64,000 nt of DNA, from the NCBI GenBank assembly GCA_945883235.1, contig CAMCXF010000002.1, positions 1-64,000 of the forward strand, given 5' to 3'. This document shows positions 18,543-28,313 of this stretch, in pieces. Below the pieces are notes generated by a model that searched no databases, was not told where the DNA came from, and saw only the letters and a program-made list of their open reading frames with translations. This DNA is from Phenylobacterium deserti. GTDB taxonomy: Bacteria > Pseudomonadota > Alphaproteobacteria > Caulobacterales > Caulobacteraceae. The first letter of the stretch is position 1. Each line of letters begins with the position of its first letter. A program made the position numbers and the translations under genes.

Positions 18543-18638
18543 ATCCCGGACCGAACCTTCGAAAAATCGTCGATAGGTTATCAGCGATAGCTAGGCCGTG
18601 CGAACGGCGCCAATGTGACATTAGGGAGGCGTTCCGCA

Positions 18639-20687
18639 ATGACGGGCCTTTGGGTTTTCTTGGCTGCCGTTGCGCCTCAGGTGACGGAACAGGCGGTCAC
18701 CGTGCAGGCTCCCGCGCCGCCGGAGCGTGGTGTCATTGCCTATCCGGCCGCCTTCTTCGCCGAGGTTCGACCGACCAACGCCTACGACATGGTGACCCGG
18801 CTGCCGGGCTTCAGTTTCGACAAGGGCTCGACGGTCCGTGGGCTGGCGGGTTCGGGCGGCAATGTGCTGATCGACGGCCAGCCGCCGCTGGCCAAGAACG
18901 ACCCGCTGGAGGATATCCTGCGGAGAATCCCCGCCACGTCGGTGGAGCGGGTGGAAGTGATCCGTGGCGGCGCGCCCGGTGTTGACATGGAGGGCCGCAC
19001 GGTCCTGGCCAATGTGATCCGGCGTCAGCAGGCCGGGTTCCGCGGCACCATCCAGCCCTACTTTGATGCAATCTACGATGGCCGTGTTCTGCCCGGAATT
19101 CGCTTTGAGGGGCAATGGACACTCCCGGGAGGGCGAACCGCCGATTTCAGCCAGACCTTCAGCACCGGCCACTTCCCTAACGACGAGTTCGGCGACGGGC
19201 GGCGCATCCGCTACGATCTCAGCGGTCGTAGGCTGATCGACTCTGATGTCGACGCGGACTCTCACGGCTCGCGGATTCAATCCACGGGCGCGTTTCAGAC
19301 CCCGTTGCTGGGTGGCCGAGCCAGTCTGACCGGTGCCATCCAGATCAATCGCGGGACACTGGAGCTCTACGACAACGACAGGCTCTCCCGCAGCGTTGAG
19401 TACGAAAAGAACCCGAACAATCGCGTTCAGCTTGAGGCCGGCCTGCGGTTCAACCGCAAGCTCACTGGACAGGTTAGCCTGGAGACCCTGTTCTTCCAGC
19501 AATACTTCACCCAGGACCAGCGGGCGCACTTCGAAGGTCCCGGCCTGACCCGTGACTTCGCGCTGGATCGCAAGACATCGGAGAGTGTCGCGCGCGTTCA
19601 GTTCAGCATAACCCCGGACCCCTCGCTAAAGGTCGAGACCGGCGTCGAGGGCGCGTTCAATCGTCTGAACAGCGAGACCGATCTTTCGGTCAACGGCCGC
19701 GTGATCGCCCTGCCAGCCGGGAACGTGCAGGTGGAGGAACTGCGCGGTGAGGCCTTCCTGCGCGGCACGTGGCGCGCGACGCCGAAGCTCTCGCTGGAAG
19801 CCGGGGTGCGCCAGGAGGCGTCACAGGTCACCTCGACGGGCGACCTCATCCTTGAGAAATCTCTATCGTTCCTGAAGCCCCGGGCGGCGCTGACCTGGTC
19901 GCCTGGTTCGGCGACACAGATCCGGCTGCGGGTCGAGCGAGAAGTGGGACAGCTCAATTTCGATGACTTTGTCGCCTCGCCGCAGGTGGCCGCCACCGGC
20001 GTGGTGGTGGCCGGCAATCCCGACCTGAGTCCGCAACAGGCCTGGGTCTATGAGGCGGCGTGGGAGCAGCGCTTCTGGACCGCGGGCGCCCTGGTGCTGA
20101 CCTATCGGCGTTTCGAACTCAATGACGTGGTGGACCGCATCCCGATCTTTGGGCCCACAGGGGTTATCCTGGCGGACGCGCCAGGCAATATCGGCGGCGG
20201 GACCAAGACCGAGATCCAAGCGGGTCTAACCCTGCCGCTGGATCAGGTGGGGTTGGCGAGTGGACAGCTGAAGGCCCAGGCGACCTGGCGAGACACTCGC
20301 GTCGTCGATCCGCTGAGCGCCGGAACGCGCGAGATCTCGACCCTGCACCCGATCGACTGGGAAGTGCATTTTAGTCACGCCGTTCCAGTTTGGCGCATGA
20401 CTTGGGGTATCGACATCCTCGGTGGATTTCGCGAGCGGATTTTCCGGCTGACAGAGATCGAGACCAAGAAATTGTCGCCATATGTGAGCCTGTTCACCGA
20501 GCATCGATTGGCCCCGGACCTGTCCCTCAGGGTTGAATTCAGCGGAATCACTCTGCGCAACGCCAAGCGCATCCGGGAGGTCTATGTCGGACCCCGAAAC
20601 CTGGGGCGGCTCAACTATACCGACGTCCGAGACCTGGAGTGGGGTGGCGACATTATGATCCGACTGCGCAAGACGATCGGCGGTTAG
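18639..20687 (+). CDS. TonB-dependent receptor
   Basis: A 682-residue outer-membrane receptor. The start at ATG 18639 is preceded by AGGGAGG; an earlier in-frame GTG at 18615 is less likely. After a short signal region, the plug domain shows VRGLAGSGGNVLIDGQPP and RRIPATSVERVEVIRGGAPG, both standard plug motifs. The rest alternates amphipathic strands typical of the 22-strand barrel. The ending IRLRKTIGG lacks the usual terminal Phe. No sigma/anti-sigma genes or identifiable ligand genes are adjacent; it is convergent with the acylase gene. Confidence 0.85.
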   Translation: MTGLWVFLAAVAPQVTEQAVTVQAPAPPERGVIAYPAAFFAEVRPTNAYDMVTRLPGFSFDKGSTVRGLAGSGGNVLIDGQPPLAKNDPLEDILRRIPATSVERVEVIRGGAPGVDMEGRTVLANVIRRQQAGFRGTIQPYFDAIYDGRVLPGIRFEGQWTLPGGRTADFSQTFSTGHFPNDEFGDGRRIRYDLSGRRLIDSDVDADSHGSRIQSTGAFQTPLLGGRASLTGAIQINRGTLELYDNDRLSRSVEYEKNPNNRVQLEAGLRFNRKLTGQVSLETLFFQQYFTQDQRAHFEGPGLTRDFALDRKTSESVARVQFSITPDPSLKVETGVEGAFNRLNSETDLSVNGRVIALPAGNVQVEELRGEAFLRGTWRATPKLSLEAGVRQEASQVTSTGDLILEKSLSFLKPRAALTWSPGSATQIRLRVEREVGQLNFDDFVASPQVAATGVVVAGNPDLSPQQAWVYEAAWEQRFWTAGALVLTYRRFELNDVVDRIPIFGPTGVILADAPGNIGGGTKTEIQAGLTLPLDQVGLASGQLKAQATWRDTRVVDPLSAGTREISTLHPIDWEVHFSHAVPVWRMTWGIDILGGFRERIFRLTEIETKKLSPYVSLFTEHRLAPDLSLRVEFSGITLRNAKRIREVYVGPRNLGRLNYTDVRDLEWGGDIMIRLRKTIGG

Positions 20688-20704
20688 AGCGAGTCCCGCC
20701 CCCG

Positions 20705-23089
20705 CTAAGGCAGGGAAGGCGTGAACCGCACTACCGTCTCGGCATCCCGCTCAACCGCCTCTCGACTGTAGCGCAGCGGCACATAGGATCCCGCCGCCCA
20801 CAGTGGGAACAGATCGCGGTAGTGCGGACTCATCGGGTCTCCGGACTGGCCGGGCGTGTTGATGGCCATGGAGTTGTCCCAGGCCCCCACGTCCATCACG
20901 AACCGCACGGAGGCACCTGCCGTCTGGCTGAAGTCGGTCATCGAATAGCTGGCGGCGCGCGGAGACGACGCTGATCCGGGGATCTGCAGCGGACCTAGAG
21001 TCATCTGGGCGGCGAGTTCAGGACTGGCCAGTGACGCAATCGCGGGCACGAACCTGGCGTGGTGCAGGCGGCCCCAGGTCCAGGTCGACATGTCCGGTCC
21101 CAGCCGGTCTTTGATTTCACCGAGTGCCGACGCCAAGCTGGACAACAGGATCGGGTCGCGGACTGTGGCCGGAGCCGCCTCCAGATGCGTCAGGATCGGA
21201 TCCGGTGAGCCCGCGCCGATCAATGTTTGCACAGCGGGTGAGGCCACCGCAGCCAGGGTCGTGCGGCCCAGATGCTTGTTCACCCAGACCTCATAAATCG
21301 CCGCTGCGGCGCTATCGACGCTTTCGTTGCTGTTCCAGCCCTTGATCAAGGCCAAGGCCCGGGCGACATCGGGCGACGTCGAAGCCAGGTTCCGCAACAG
21401 CGCCACGCCGCGCCGCGACTGGGCGCTGGTGGCGTCGGTCTGCAGAGCCATGGAATCGGCCAGGGTGGCTCTGGGCGTAGCGGCCAGCACCTCCTTGATC
21501 CGCACCGAGCGCGTGGCGTCGGCCCACTCGTAGCCTAGCTTGCGCTCAGCCATCGGATAGTCGGCAGGCACATTCATCTCGTTGGCGGTGGCGAAGTAGC
21601 CGGCAGCGGGGTTGCGGCTGACCGGCAGGCCGCCGTCTGCGATGAATCCCGTCCACTCATAGCGCCCGTCGCCGGGCACCGGGAACAGCCCGTCCCAGTT
21701 GGATCGTACGGGCGTGCGCCCGGCGGCCGACCAGCCGACCTCGCCCTTGGTGTCGGCGTAGACTAGGTTCAGCGGAGGGGCGCCCCATTTGTTGCGCGCG
21801 GTCTGGAAGTCGTCCCAGCCCTTGGCACGCCACATCCGCGACGAGCCAAAATAGCCCGCGAGGCCCGGCTCGTTCCATATGGTGCGAATGGCGAACGCGC
21901 GGCCCTTGGCGGCGTCCTCGGAGACCACAGGCCCATGACGGGTGAAGTAAAGGTCGACGGTCTGGTTCGTACCACCCTTGACCTCAATTGTCTCACGCAC
22001 GGCGGTCATGGGGAGCCAGCCGCCCTTGTAGCGATAGGTAGAACCCTTGGTCTCGTAGACGTAGAGGTCCTCCTGATCGATGGCGAAGATCGTGATCCCG
22101 AAGGCCGCCGTGCCGTTGTGGCCGAAGGATATCCCCGGGAGTGCCGGCTCGCCTGCGCCAATGATCGACAGGCCTGGCGCTTCCAGATGGGCGATGTAAC
22201 GCAGGGCTGGCACACCCACCGGCCGGTGCGGATCGTTGGCCAGAATCGGACGGCCTGTGGCGGTACGCGAGGCCGAAATCGTCCAGTTGTTGGATCCCTC
22301 CGCGGCACGCTCGCTGATAACCTGGGCCAACTCGAGGTCCGGCGTGATCTCAGCAACCCTGGCACCGGTGAGGGCCTTGAAATTGACGGGTTCGGTGGCC
22401 AGGACATAGTCCTTCAGCACGTCGGCGGGCACGTCACAGGGATCAAGCCCCTTGGGCACAACCAGTTTGTGGGCTGGCTCCAGCTTGCGGCGGAGAGCAT
22501 CGGCCTCAACACCGCCGGCGCAGACCACCCGGGCGCGGGCGACTTCTGACGTGACGTTCGAAACCAGGGCATGGCTGCGAATGCGCAGAACGTCCTCGGG
22601 CTTCCAGTCTTCAGGTTGGCTTTTGGTCAGGTTGAACTCGACGGGCAGCGGCCGCGTCCCGCTGCGTACCTCGCTCACATAGGCATTGACGCCCGCCGCA
22701 AAGGCCTCGACGGACTCCCGCGCGCCGTCGCCATAGGCGGCCCACTCGGCCTGCATATCGCCCCGGTAAAGGAACAGCCGCGCCGCCCGGTCCTGGGCGA
22801 CATAGGCTGGACCCAGGCTGGCGGAGAGCCGACCCAGACCGCGCTTGCGCCACAGGTCGATCTGCCAGAGGCGGTCGCGGGCGGCGTTGTAGCCCTGCAG
22901 AAAGAACGCATCGCGCGCGCTGGCGGCATAGATGTGGGGAATGCCCCAGCGGTCGATAATCATCTCGGCGGGCTGGGCCAGACCGCGCAGGCTCCGGTCT
23001 TCCTGGCGCACTGCAGACGATACCTCGGCCTGCGCCGCGCTCGCCAACAGCGCCCCTACCACCGCCAACTTCAGGCATCGAACCATCAT
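20705..23089 (-). CDS. Periplasmic penicillin-acylase-family Ntn hydrolase
   Basis: A 794-residue N-terminal-nucleophile hydrolase. The start at 23089 follows GGGGAG and gives a signal peptide (CLKLAVVGALLASAAQA). Motifs include IIDRWGIPHIYAAS and GYNAARDRLWQIDLWRKRG at the N-terminus. The autoproteolytic site is before Ser266 in EGSNNW, followed by NDPHRPVGVPA and FGHNGTAAFG. The enzyme matures into alpha and beta chains and hydrolyses amides such as acyl-homoserine lactones or beta-lactams; the actual substrate is unknown. It is divergent from the VOC gene at 23202. Confidence 0.92.
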   Translation of the reverse strand: MMVRCLKLAVVGALLASAAQAEVSSAVRQEDRSLRGLAQPAEMIIDRWGIPHIYAASARDAFFLQGYNAARDRLWQIDLWRKRGLGRLSASLGPAYVAQDRAARLFLYRGDMQAEWAAYGDGARESVEAFAAGVNAYVSEVRSGTRPLPVEFNLTKSQPEDWKPEDVLRIRSHALVSNVTSEVARARVVCAGGVEADALRRKLEPAHKLVVPKGLDPCDVPADVLKDYVLATEPVNFKALTGARVAEITPDLELAQVISERAAEGSNNWTISASRTATGRPILANDPHRPVGVPALRYIAHLEAPGLSIIGAGEPALPGISFGHNGTAAFGITIFAIDQEDLYVYETKGSTYRYKGGWLPMTAVRETIEVKGGTNQTVDLYFTRHGPVVSEDAAKGRAFAIRTIWNEPGLAGYFGSSRMWRAKGWDDFQTARNKWGAPPLNLVYADTKGEVGWSAAGRTPVRSNWDGLFPVPGDGRYEWTGFIADGGLPVSRNPAAGYFATANEMNVPADYPMAERKLGYEWADATRSVRIKEVLAATPRATLADSMALQTDATSAQSRRGVALLRNLASTSPDVARALALIKGWNSNESVDSAAAAIYEVWVNKHLGRTTLAAVASPAVQTLIGAGSPDPILTHLEAAPATVRDPILLSSLASALGEIKDRLGPDMSTWTWGRLHHARFVPAIASLASPELAAQMTLGPLQIPGSASSPRAASYSMTDFSQTAGASVRFVMDVGAWDNSMAINTPGQSGDPMSPHYRDLFPLWAAGSYVPLRYSREAVERDAETVVRFTPSLP

Positions 23090-23201
23090 CGTGCTCCCCG
23101 ATTTCCGAGAGTGTGGAACGAAGAGGGCGGTGGTGTCACGCGGCGCTTGCGTTGACGTGCAGGTCATCCGCTACAACAAGCGCTCAATCGGAGGACTTCA
23201 C

Positions 23202-23573
23202 ATGATCAGCTACGCCACCATCGGCACCAACGACCTCGAGCGCGCGACGAAGTTCTATGACGCCCTGCTGGCACCACTGGGCGGTCGGCGGACCTTCGCC
23301 AACGGTGATCGCATGCAGTTCTACGGCAGCAAGGAAACACCCGGCATGCTGGCGGTGAGCAAGCCCTATGACGAGCAGCCCGCCACCGTCGGCAACGGCA
23401 CGATGTTCGGTCTTCCCGCCGCCACAAAACCCATGGTCGATGCCGCGCATGCTGCGGCGGTGGCAGCGGGCGGCACCTGCGACGGACCTCCCGGCCAGCG
23501 TATGCCCACCTTCTACGGCGCCTACGTCCGCGACCCGGATGGCAACAAGGTCTGCATTTTCAACATGGGGTAA
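23202..23573 (+). CDS. VOC-superfamily (glyoxalase/dioxygenase fold) protein
   Basis: A 123-residue protein beginning MISYATIGTNDLERATKFYD, the classic start of small glyoxalase-fold proteins, with a second half ending YVRDPDGNKVCIFNMG. GGAGG at 23190-23194 is a good ribosome-binding site for ATG 23202. Its enzymatic activity is not known. It is the first gene of a short run with two GNAT genes; its TAA stop is two bases before the next ATG. Confidence 0.88.
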   Translation: MISYATIGTNDLERATKFYDALLAPLGGRRTFANGDRMQFYGSKETPGMLAVSKPYDEQPATVGNGTMFGLPAATKPMVDAAHAAAVAAGGTCDGPPGQRMPTFYGAYVRDPDGNKVCIFNMG

Positions 23574-23575
23574 GG

Positions 23576-24109
23576 ATGATCGAATCTGCGCGCGTCCGCC
23601 TCCGTCCCTGGCGTGAGCCGGACCGCGTGCCGCTGGCCGCCCTGCACTCGGACGCAGAGGTTATGGCGGACTACGGCGGCCCGTTGAACCGGGCCGAGAG
23701 CGACGCCAAACTCGACCGCTATGCGGCGTCGTTTGAGGCGCACGGCTACTCACGGTTGGTGCTCGAACGCCTTGATGGCGCGTTTCTGGGCTATGTCGGC
23801 GTGATGCCGATCTGGCCTACCCATCCTGTTGCCCCCGGGGTCGAGATCGGTTGGCGTCTGGTGCGATCCGCCTGGGGTTTCGGCTACGCGACAGAAGGTG
23901 CCCGTGCCGCGCTCTGTGACGGCTTTGTGCGGCATGGCTGAAATGAGGTACTTAGTTACACCGCGCCCGACAATGCTCGCTCGCAGGCTGTGATGGCGCG
24001 TCTCGGCCTGGCCCGCGAACAGCACCGTGACTTTGTCGCCAACTACGACACCGTCGATGCGTGGACCGGTCTGGTCTGGGTCGCGCGGCCGGATATGGAT
24101 TGGTCATGA
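23576..24109 (+). pseudogene. GNAT acetyltransferase gene broken by an in-frame TGA
   Basis: The frame starts MIESARVRLRPWREPDRVPL and reads as a RimJ/RimL-type GNAT to VRHG, where TGA occurs at 23939-23941. It continues in the same frame as NEVLSYTAPDNARSQAVMARLG, then LAREQHRDFVAN and VARPDMDWS before a second TGA at 24107-24109. The segment after the stop is the conserved acetyl-CoA-binding end of the family. The distal stop overlaps the next gene's ATG (ATGA at 24106-24109), which shows the full-length frame was the ancestral one. A single C-to-T or similar change explains the stop. Confidence 0.78.
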
Positions 24110-24669
24110 CCGCCCTTCAACTGGTCGAGCCGTCGCTGGCCACCCTGTCGGGCTTTGTCGATGCTCTGGAACGCGGCTGGTCGCGGGACAACATCGGTCT
24201 TGAAAAGACGATCCGTTCCGATCTGGCCTGGATCGCACGTGACCCTTCGGGATTTGTGGCATCGCTGGACGACGTCGAGGCCAAGGGCGCGCCGATCACG
24301 CTGCCGGACGGCAGTCAGGCGCGGCGGCTGCCGGGCTACAACCGCTGGCTCTGGGATGACGAGTTCTGCGGCTAGATAGGGTTTCGCTGGCAGCCGGGAA
24401 CCAGCGAGCTGCCGGGGCACGTGTTCGGGCACATGGGCTATGCGGTCGTGCCCTGGAAACGGGGAAAGGGTTATGCCAGCGAGGCGTTGCGGCTGTTGTT
24501 GCCAGAGGCGCGAGACAGAGGGCTGCTCCATGTTGAACTCACCACTGACCCGGACAATATCGCCTCCCAGCGGGTGATCGCGAACAACGGCGGCCACCTA
24601 GTCGAAGAATTCGAGATGCCGAGTGCCTATGGCGAAGGCGTCAACTTGCGGTTCCGCATCCCACTCTAG
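24106..24669 (+). pseudogene. Second GNAT acetyltransferase gene, broken by an in-frame TAG
   Basis: The frame starts at the ATGA overlap with the previous gene, MTALQLVEPSLATLSGFVDA, and reads WLWDDEFCG, then TAG at 24373-24375, then IGFRWQPGTSELPGHVFGHM in the same frame. It continues through VVPWKRGKGYASEALRLLLP (acetyl-CoA-binding loop) to the stop at 24669. Homologous GNAT proteins commonly have a small residue such as Ser at the stop position, so TCG to TAG is the simplest change. Both halves keep coding character. The end overlaps the convergent amidase gene by four bases. Confidence 0.78.
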
Positions 24670-26147
24670 GCGCGCACGCCCGGGACCCTGTCCGCCCAGG
24701 GCCGCGCCGCTTCCAGCTGATAGGCGAGCTGGAATAGCAACGCCTCGTTGCCCACCTTCGTAGCGAACTGGGTTCCAACGGGAAGGCCTGACGCCGTCCA
24801 GTTCAACGGCACGCTCATGGCCGGCGCACCGGCGACGTTGTGATAGGTGGTGTAGCCGACATACTCGATCAGTCGCGCGATCAGGGTGTCGAAAGCCACG
24901 TCCGGACCGACGTAGCCTAGCACAGGCGCCGAGGTCGACAGCACCGGCGACATGATCACATCGAACTGGTTGTCCGCAAACCACGGGTCGTAGGCGTTGG
25001 CGGCGGCCTGCAGGTTCTGGATGGCTTTCGGCAGGGCGTCTTTAGGGGCCGTGATCGCCTTTTCTGCCATGCCGAGGCTGAAAGCTTCGAGCATATCTGC
25101 GCCGGGCGGATGACCCATGACCTTGGTCAGGGTGTCGGCATAGCTAGCGGCACCCGAGGCCCAGAGTAGCAGGAAGTCATCGATGAAGGTTTCCGGGGCT
25201 GCCCACCTGGTTGGGACCACCCGATGACCGAGGCTCTCCATCAGTGTGACCGCGCTCTCGGTGGCGGCCCGAACCTCAGGCGAGGGCGGTTTGCCTGCGC
25301 CGCCATTGATCAGCAGACCGACCCGTAGACGCCGCTTAAGCGGGGTGGTGATCAGGCCGACCGGAGCAAGCTGGCTGCTGGGCCCGGCGTCCTCGGACAA
25401 GGCGAACATCGCCGCCGAGTCACGGATGCTGCGGGTCAGCACGTGCTGGACGCCAATGTCTGTGATCCGGGTCTCCTGACGCGTGCCCGCCATTCGGCCC
25501 CGCGAGGGCTTCAGACCGAACAGACCGCAGCAGGAAGCTGGAATCCGGATCGAGCCACCACCGTCGCTGGCATGGGCAAAGGGGACGACCCCGGCCGCCA
25601 CGGCCGCTGCCGCCCCGCCTGATGAGCCGCCCGACGAACGCGAAGGATCCCAGGGGTTCCGCGTTGCCCCGAACGCGGCCGGTTCGGTTGTCGGCAGGAA
25701 GCCGAACTCCGGCGTTGCAGACTTGCCGATCACATTGACACCGGCCTTGTCGTAGGTGTCGATCAGGGGGGGCTGACGGGTGGCCGGCGGCATCCGCAGC
25801 ATGGATCGCGAGCCAGATCGGGTGGGCAGGCCCTTGTAGTCATCCAGGTCTTTGATCAGGAACGGCACGCCGGCAAACGGCCCGGTCATCCCGGCGATCT
25901 CGCCGCGCTCCAGCGCCCGGTCGAAGTCGGAAGTCACCAGGAAGTTCAGGCGGGGCTGCAACGACTGGGCGCGATCCACAGCGGTGCGGGCGGCCTCAAG
26001 CGCCGACATCTTGCCGTCCCGGATCATGGCGGCCGTCTCGGTGGCGTCGGGCCAAGCCGATTTGACCGATGGTGCCTTGGCATAGACCTGGGCAGCGACG
26101 CCTGCGAAGCCGAGCGCGCCAAAGGCACGGCGTGTGATCCTGGTCAT
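24666..26147 (-). CDS. Exported amidase (amidase-signature family)
   Basis: A 493-residue amidase. The start at 26147 follows GGGGGGT and gives a twin-arginine-type signal ([19 protein letters not shown]). The Ser-cisSer-Lys triad motifs are all visible: the Lys in FLIKDLDD, the cis-Ser in [19 protein letters not shown], and the nucleophile Ser in [22 protein letters not shown]. The C-terminal part ends with a typical [16 protein letters not shown] segment. The natural amide is unknown. It stands divergently from the copper-monooxygenase-like gene. Confidence 0.92.
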   Translation of the reverse strand: MTRITRRAFGALGFAGVAAQVYAKAPSVKSAWPDATETAAMIRDGKMSALEAARTAVDRAQSLQPRLNFLVTSDFDRALERGEIAGMTGPFAGVPFLIKDLDDYKGLPTRSGSRSMLRMPPATRQPPLIDTYDKAGVNVIGKSATPEFGFLPTTEPAAFGATRNPWDPSRSSGGSSGGAAAAVAAGVVPFAHASDGGGSIRIPASCCGLFGLKPSRGRMAGTRQETRITDIGVQHVLTRSIRDSAAMFALSEDAGPSSQLAPVGLITTPLKRRLRVGLLINGGAGKPPSPEVRAATESAVTLMESLGHRVVPTRWAAPETFIDDFLLLWASGAASYADTLTKVMGHPPGADMLEAFSLGMAEKAITAPKDALPKAIQNLQAAANAYDPWFADNQFDVIMSPVLSTSAPVLGYVGPDVAFDTLIARLIEYVGYTTYHNVAGAPAMSVPLNWTASGLPVGTQFATKVGNEALLFQLAYQLEAARPWADRVPGVRA

Positions 26148-26274
26148 TTCACCCCCCAAAGTCCCGGCTGTTGATCGCCCGGCGTCGATAGCTTGACCCA
26201 ATGCGCGTCCGATCTGCAACACTGAAGGAGAGTAAAGCTGATAACCTCCTCGGTGTTCATTGGGGAGAGTGAGC

Positions 26275-28236
26275 ATGAAGTCGATATTCGCTTTGGCGGC
26301 GGTGGCGCTGGCCAGCGTGCTCGCGTTGGGCCTTGGCGCTAGCGGAACCCTGCGCGCCGCCGACGTGGCTGTACAGCGGGTCGACGATTTCCAGCTGACG
26401 GACCATACCCGGCTGGCCCACCAGCTCTATTACTACGGCTATGCTCCGGCGATCGTAATGATGACCCGCGAGAACGGTTCGACCGTGTCGCGTGCGCGGT
26501 CGGCTGAGCTTCAGAAGATCGCGGCGGACTATCATGGTCGGGGCGTGCTTTTCTTCCTGCTGGATTCCAATCTCGCCGACACCCGCGAGACCGCTGCTGC
26601 TGCTGCGACCAAGGAAGGCCTGACCCTGCCGATCCTGATGGACGAGCAACAGTTGGTCGGTGAGCAGTTGGGCGTGAAGCGGGAAGGGGAGGTCTTCGTG
26701 ATCGACCCCAGGACCTGGAATGTCGCCTATCGTGGCCCAGTGCCAAAGACGGCGGTGGCCCTGGACGCTCTGCTGGCGGGCAAGCCGGTGGATCAGGCCC
26801 GGGTCGAGCTGACTGAAGGCCGCGCCGTAAGTTTCCCGGAACAGGCGCGGTCGGCCGCGTTCGCGAAGATCTCGTATGCCAAAGACATCGCCCCGATCCT
26901 GCAGGCCAAGTGCGTCAGCTGCCATCTGTCCGGGGGTATCGGGCCCTTTGCGATGGACAGCTACGAGATCGTCAAGGGCTTCTCGCCGATGATCCGCGAG
27001 ACTATCCGCACCCGCCGGATGCCTCCCTATTTCGCCGACCCGCATATCGGCGCGTTCAAGAATGACCAGGGCCTGACGCCATCAGAGACCAAGACCATTG
27101 TCCATTGGGTTGAGGCTGGTGCGCCACGCGGCGACGGGACTGATCCGCTGCGCGTGAACGCTACCCGCGTCGCCGCCGAGTGGCCCGAGAACCTGGGCAA
27201 GCCGGACGTGGTCGTCGACCTTCCGGCCTTCAAGGTTCCGGCCAGTGGTCTGGTGCAGTACCAGTTCATGCGGGTGGACAATCCGTTCCCCGACAATACC
27301 TGGCTAAAGGCCATAGCCATGAAGCCAGGCGACCGGCGCGTGCTGCACCACGTGATTTCCAACCATGTGCCGGACCCTTCAAAGCCGCGCCCCAACATCC
27401 CTGGTGGATCGGTGGGTTCCTATACGCCCGGTGCCCAGCCCCAGATGATGGGTGACAATTCTGGCGCGCCAGTGCCCGGCGGCGGCAGGCTGAACTTCCA
27501 GATGCACTATACGACCATGGGCGCGGAGACGACGGACAAGACCCAGGTGGGATTCTATGTGCTGAAGACGCCACCCAAATATATCAAGCGCTCGGTGGTG
27601 ATCGGCGATTTCGCCCTGTTCATCCCGGCCGGCGAAGCGCGCCACAAGGAGGTCGCCTACATGACCTTTCCGGCCGACGCCTATCTCTACACGCTCTATC
27701 CGCATGCCCACTACCGCGGCTTCCACGTGGAACTGAAGGCGCGCATGCCCGATGGCCGCGAGAAGATGCTGCTGTCGCTGCCCAAGTACGACTTCAACTG
27801 GCAACGCGATTACGACCCGGTCGAGCCGATCCTCGTGAAGGCCGGGACTAAGCTGATCGCCACCTGGGTCTATGACAATTCGGTCCACAATCCAGCAAAT
27901 CCCGACCCCAGGCGCAACGTCACCTGGGGCGAACAGACGCCCGATGAGATGATGTACTTCCGTCTCAACTACCGCTGGGCTGACGAGACGGTGAGCCAGG
28001 TCCGCAATGATCTGCAGGAAAAGCTCTACAGCTCCTCGATGCTGGGCTCGCTGGACGACAACTTCGACGGTTTGGTGCAGGCTTCGGAACTCAATGGACC
28101 CATCGGCAAGATGTATCAGGCTCGCTTCGCTGACCTGGACAAGGACCGGAACGGCGGATTGGACAGCCAGGAGCTGATGGCCGGCGGCGGTCGCCGTGCC
28201 ATGCGCAATGCGGCACGCGACACGCCGGACCTCTAG
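26275..28236 (+). CDS. Exported thioredoxin-like/cytochrome c/copper monooxygenase-like/EF-hand fusion
   Basis: A 653-residue secreted protein with four modules. Residues about 30-185 resemble a thioredoxin/AhpC-type fold without an obvious CxxC. Residues 213-217 are a c-type heme site, CVSCH, in a short cytochrome-like domain. From about 300 to 580 is a copper type II, ascorbate-dependent monooxygenase-like region, with His358 and His359 in RVLHHVISNH and an HAH motif at 477-479. Two EF-hand-like loops start near Asp594 (DDNFDGLVQASE) and Asp622 (DKDRNGGLDSQE). The start is ATG 26275, after GGGGAGAG; an upstream TTG in frame is less likely. It would act in the periplasm; substrate unknown. 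Confidence 0.85.
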   Translation: MKSIFALAAVALASVLALGLGASGTLRAADVAVQRVDDFQLTDHTRLAHQLYYYGYAPAIVMMTRENGSTVSRARSAELQKIAADYHGRGVLFFLLDSNLADTRETAAAAATKEGLTLPILMDEQQLVGEQLGVKREGEVFVIDPRTWNVAYRGPVPKTAVALDALLAGKPVDQARVELTEGRAVSFPEQARSAAFAKISYAKDIAPILQAKCVSCHLSGGIGPFAMDSYEIVKGFSPMIRETIRTRRMPPYFADPHIGAFKNDQGLTPSETKTIVHWVEAGAPRGDGTDPLRVNATRVAAEWPENLGKPDVVVDLPAFKVPASGLVQYQFMRVDNPFPDNTWLKAIAMKPGDRRVLHHVISNHVPDPSKPRPNIPGGSVGSYTPGAQPQMMGDNSGAPVPGGGRLNFQMHYTTMGAETTDKTQVGFYVLKTPPKYIKRSVVIGDFALFIPAGEARHKEVAYMTFPADAYLYTLYPHAHYRGFHVELKARMPDGREKMLLSLPKYDFNWQRDYDPVEPILVKAGTKLIATWVYDNSVHNPANPDPRRNVTWGEQTPDEMMYFRLNYRWADETVSQVRNDLQEKLYSSSMLGSLDDNFDGLVQASELNGPIGKMYQARFADLDKDRNGGLDSQELMAGGGRRAMRNAARDTPDL

Positions 28237-28313
28237 GCCCCTCGCCGGGACGAATTCCATCGGGCGGGGAAACGTCCTACGGTCATATCGCGGTTAGATG
28301 CGACAGAAGGCGG

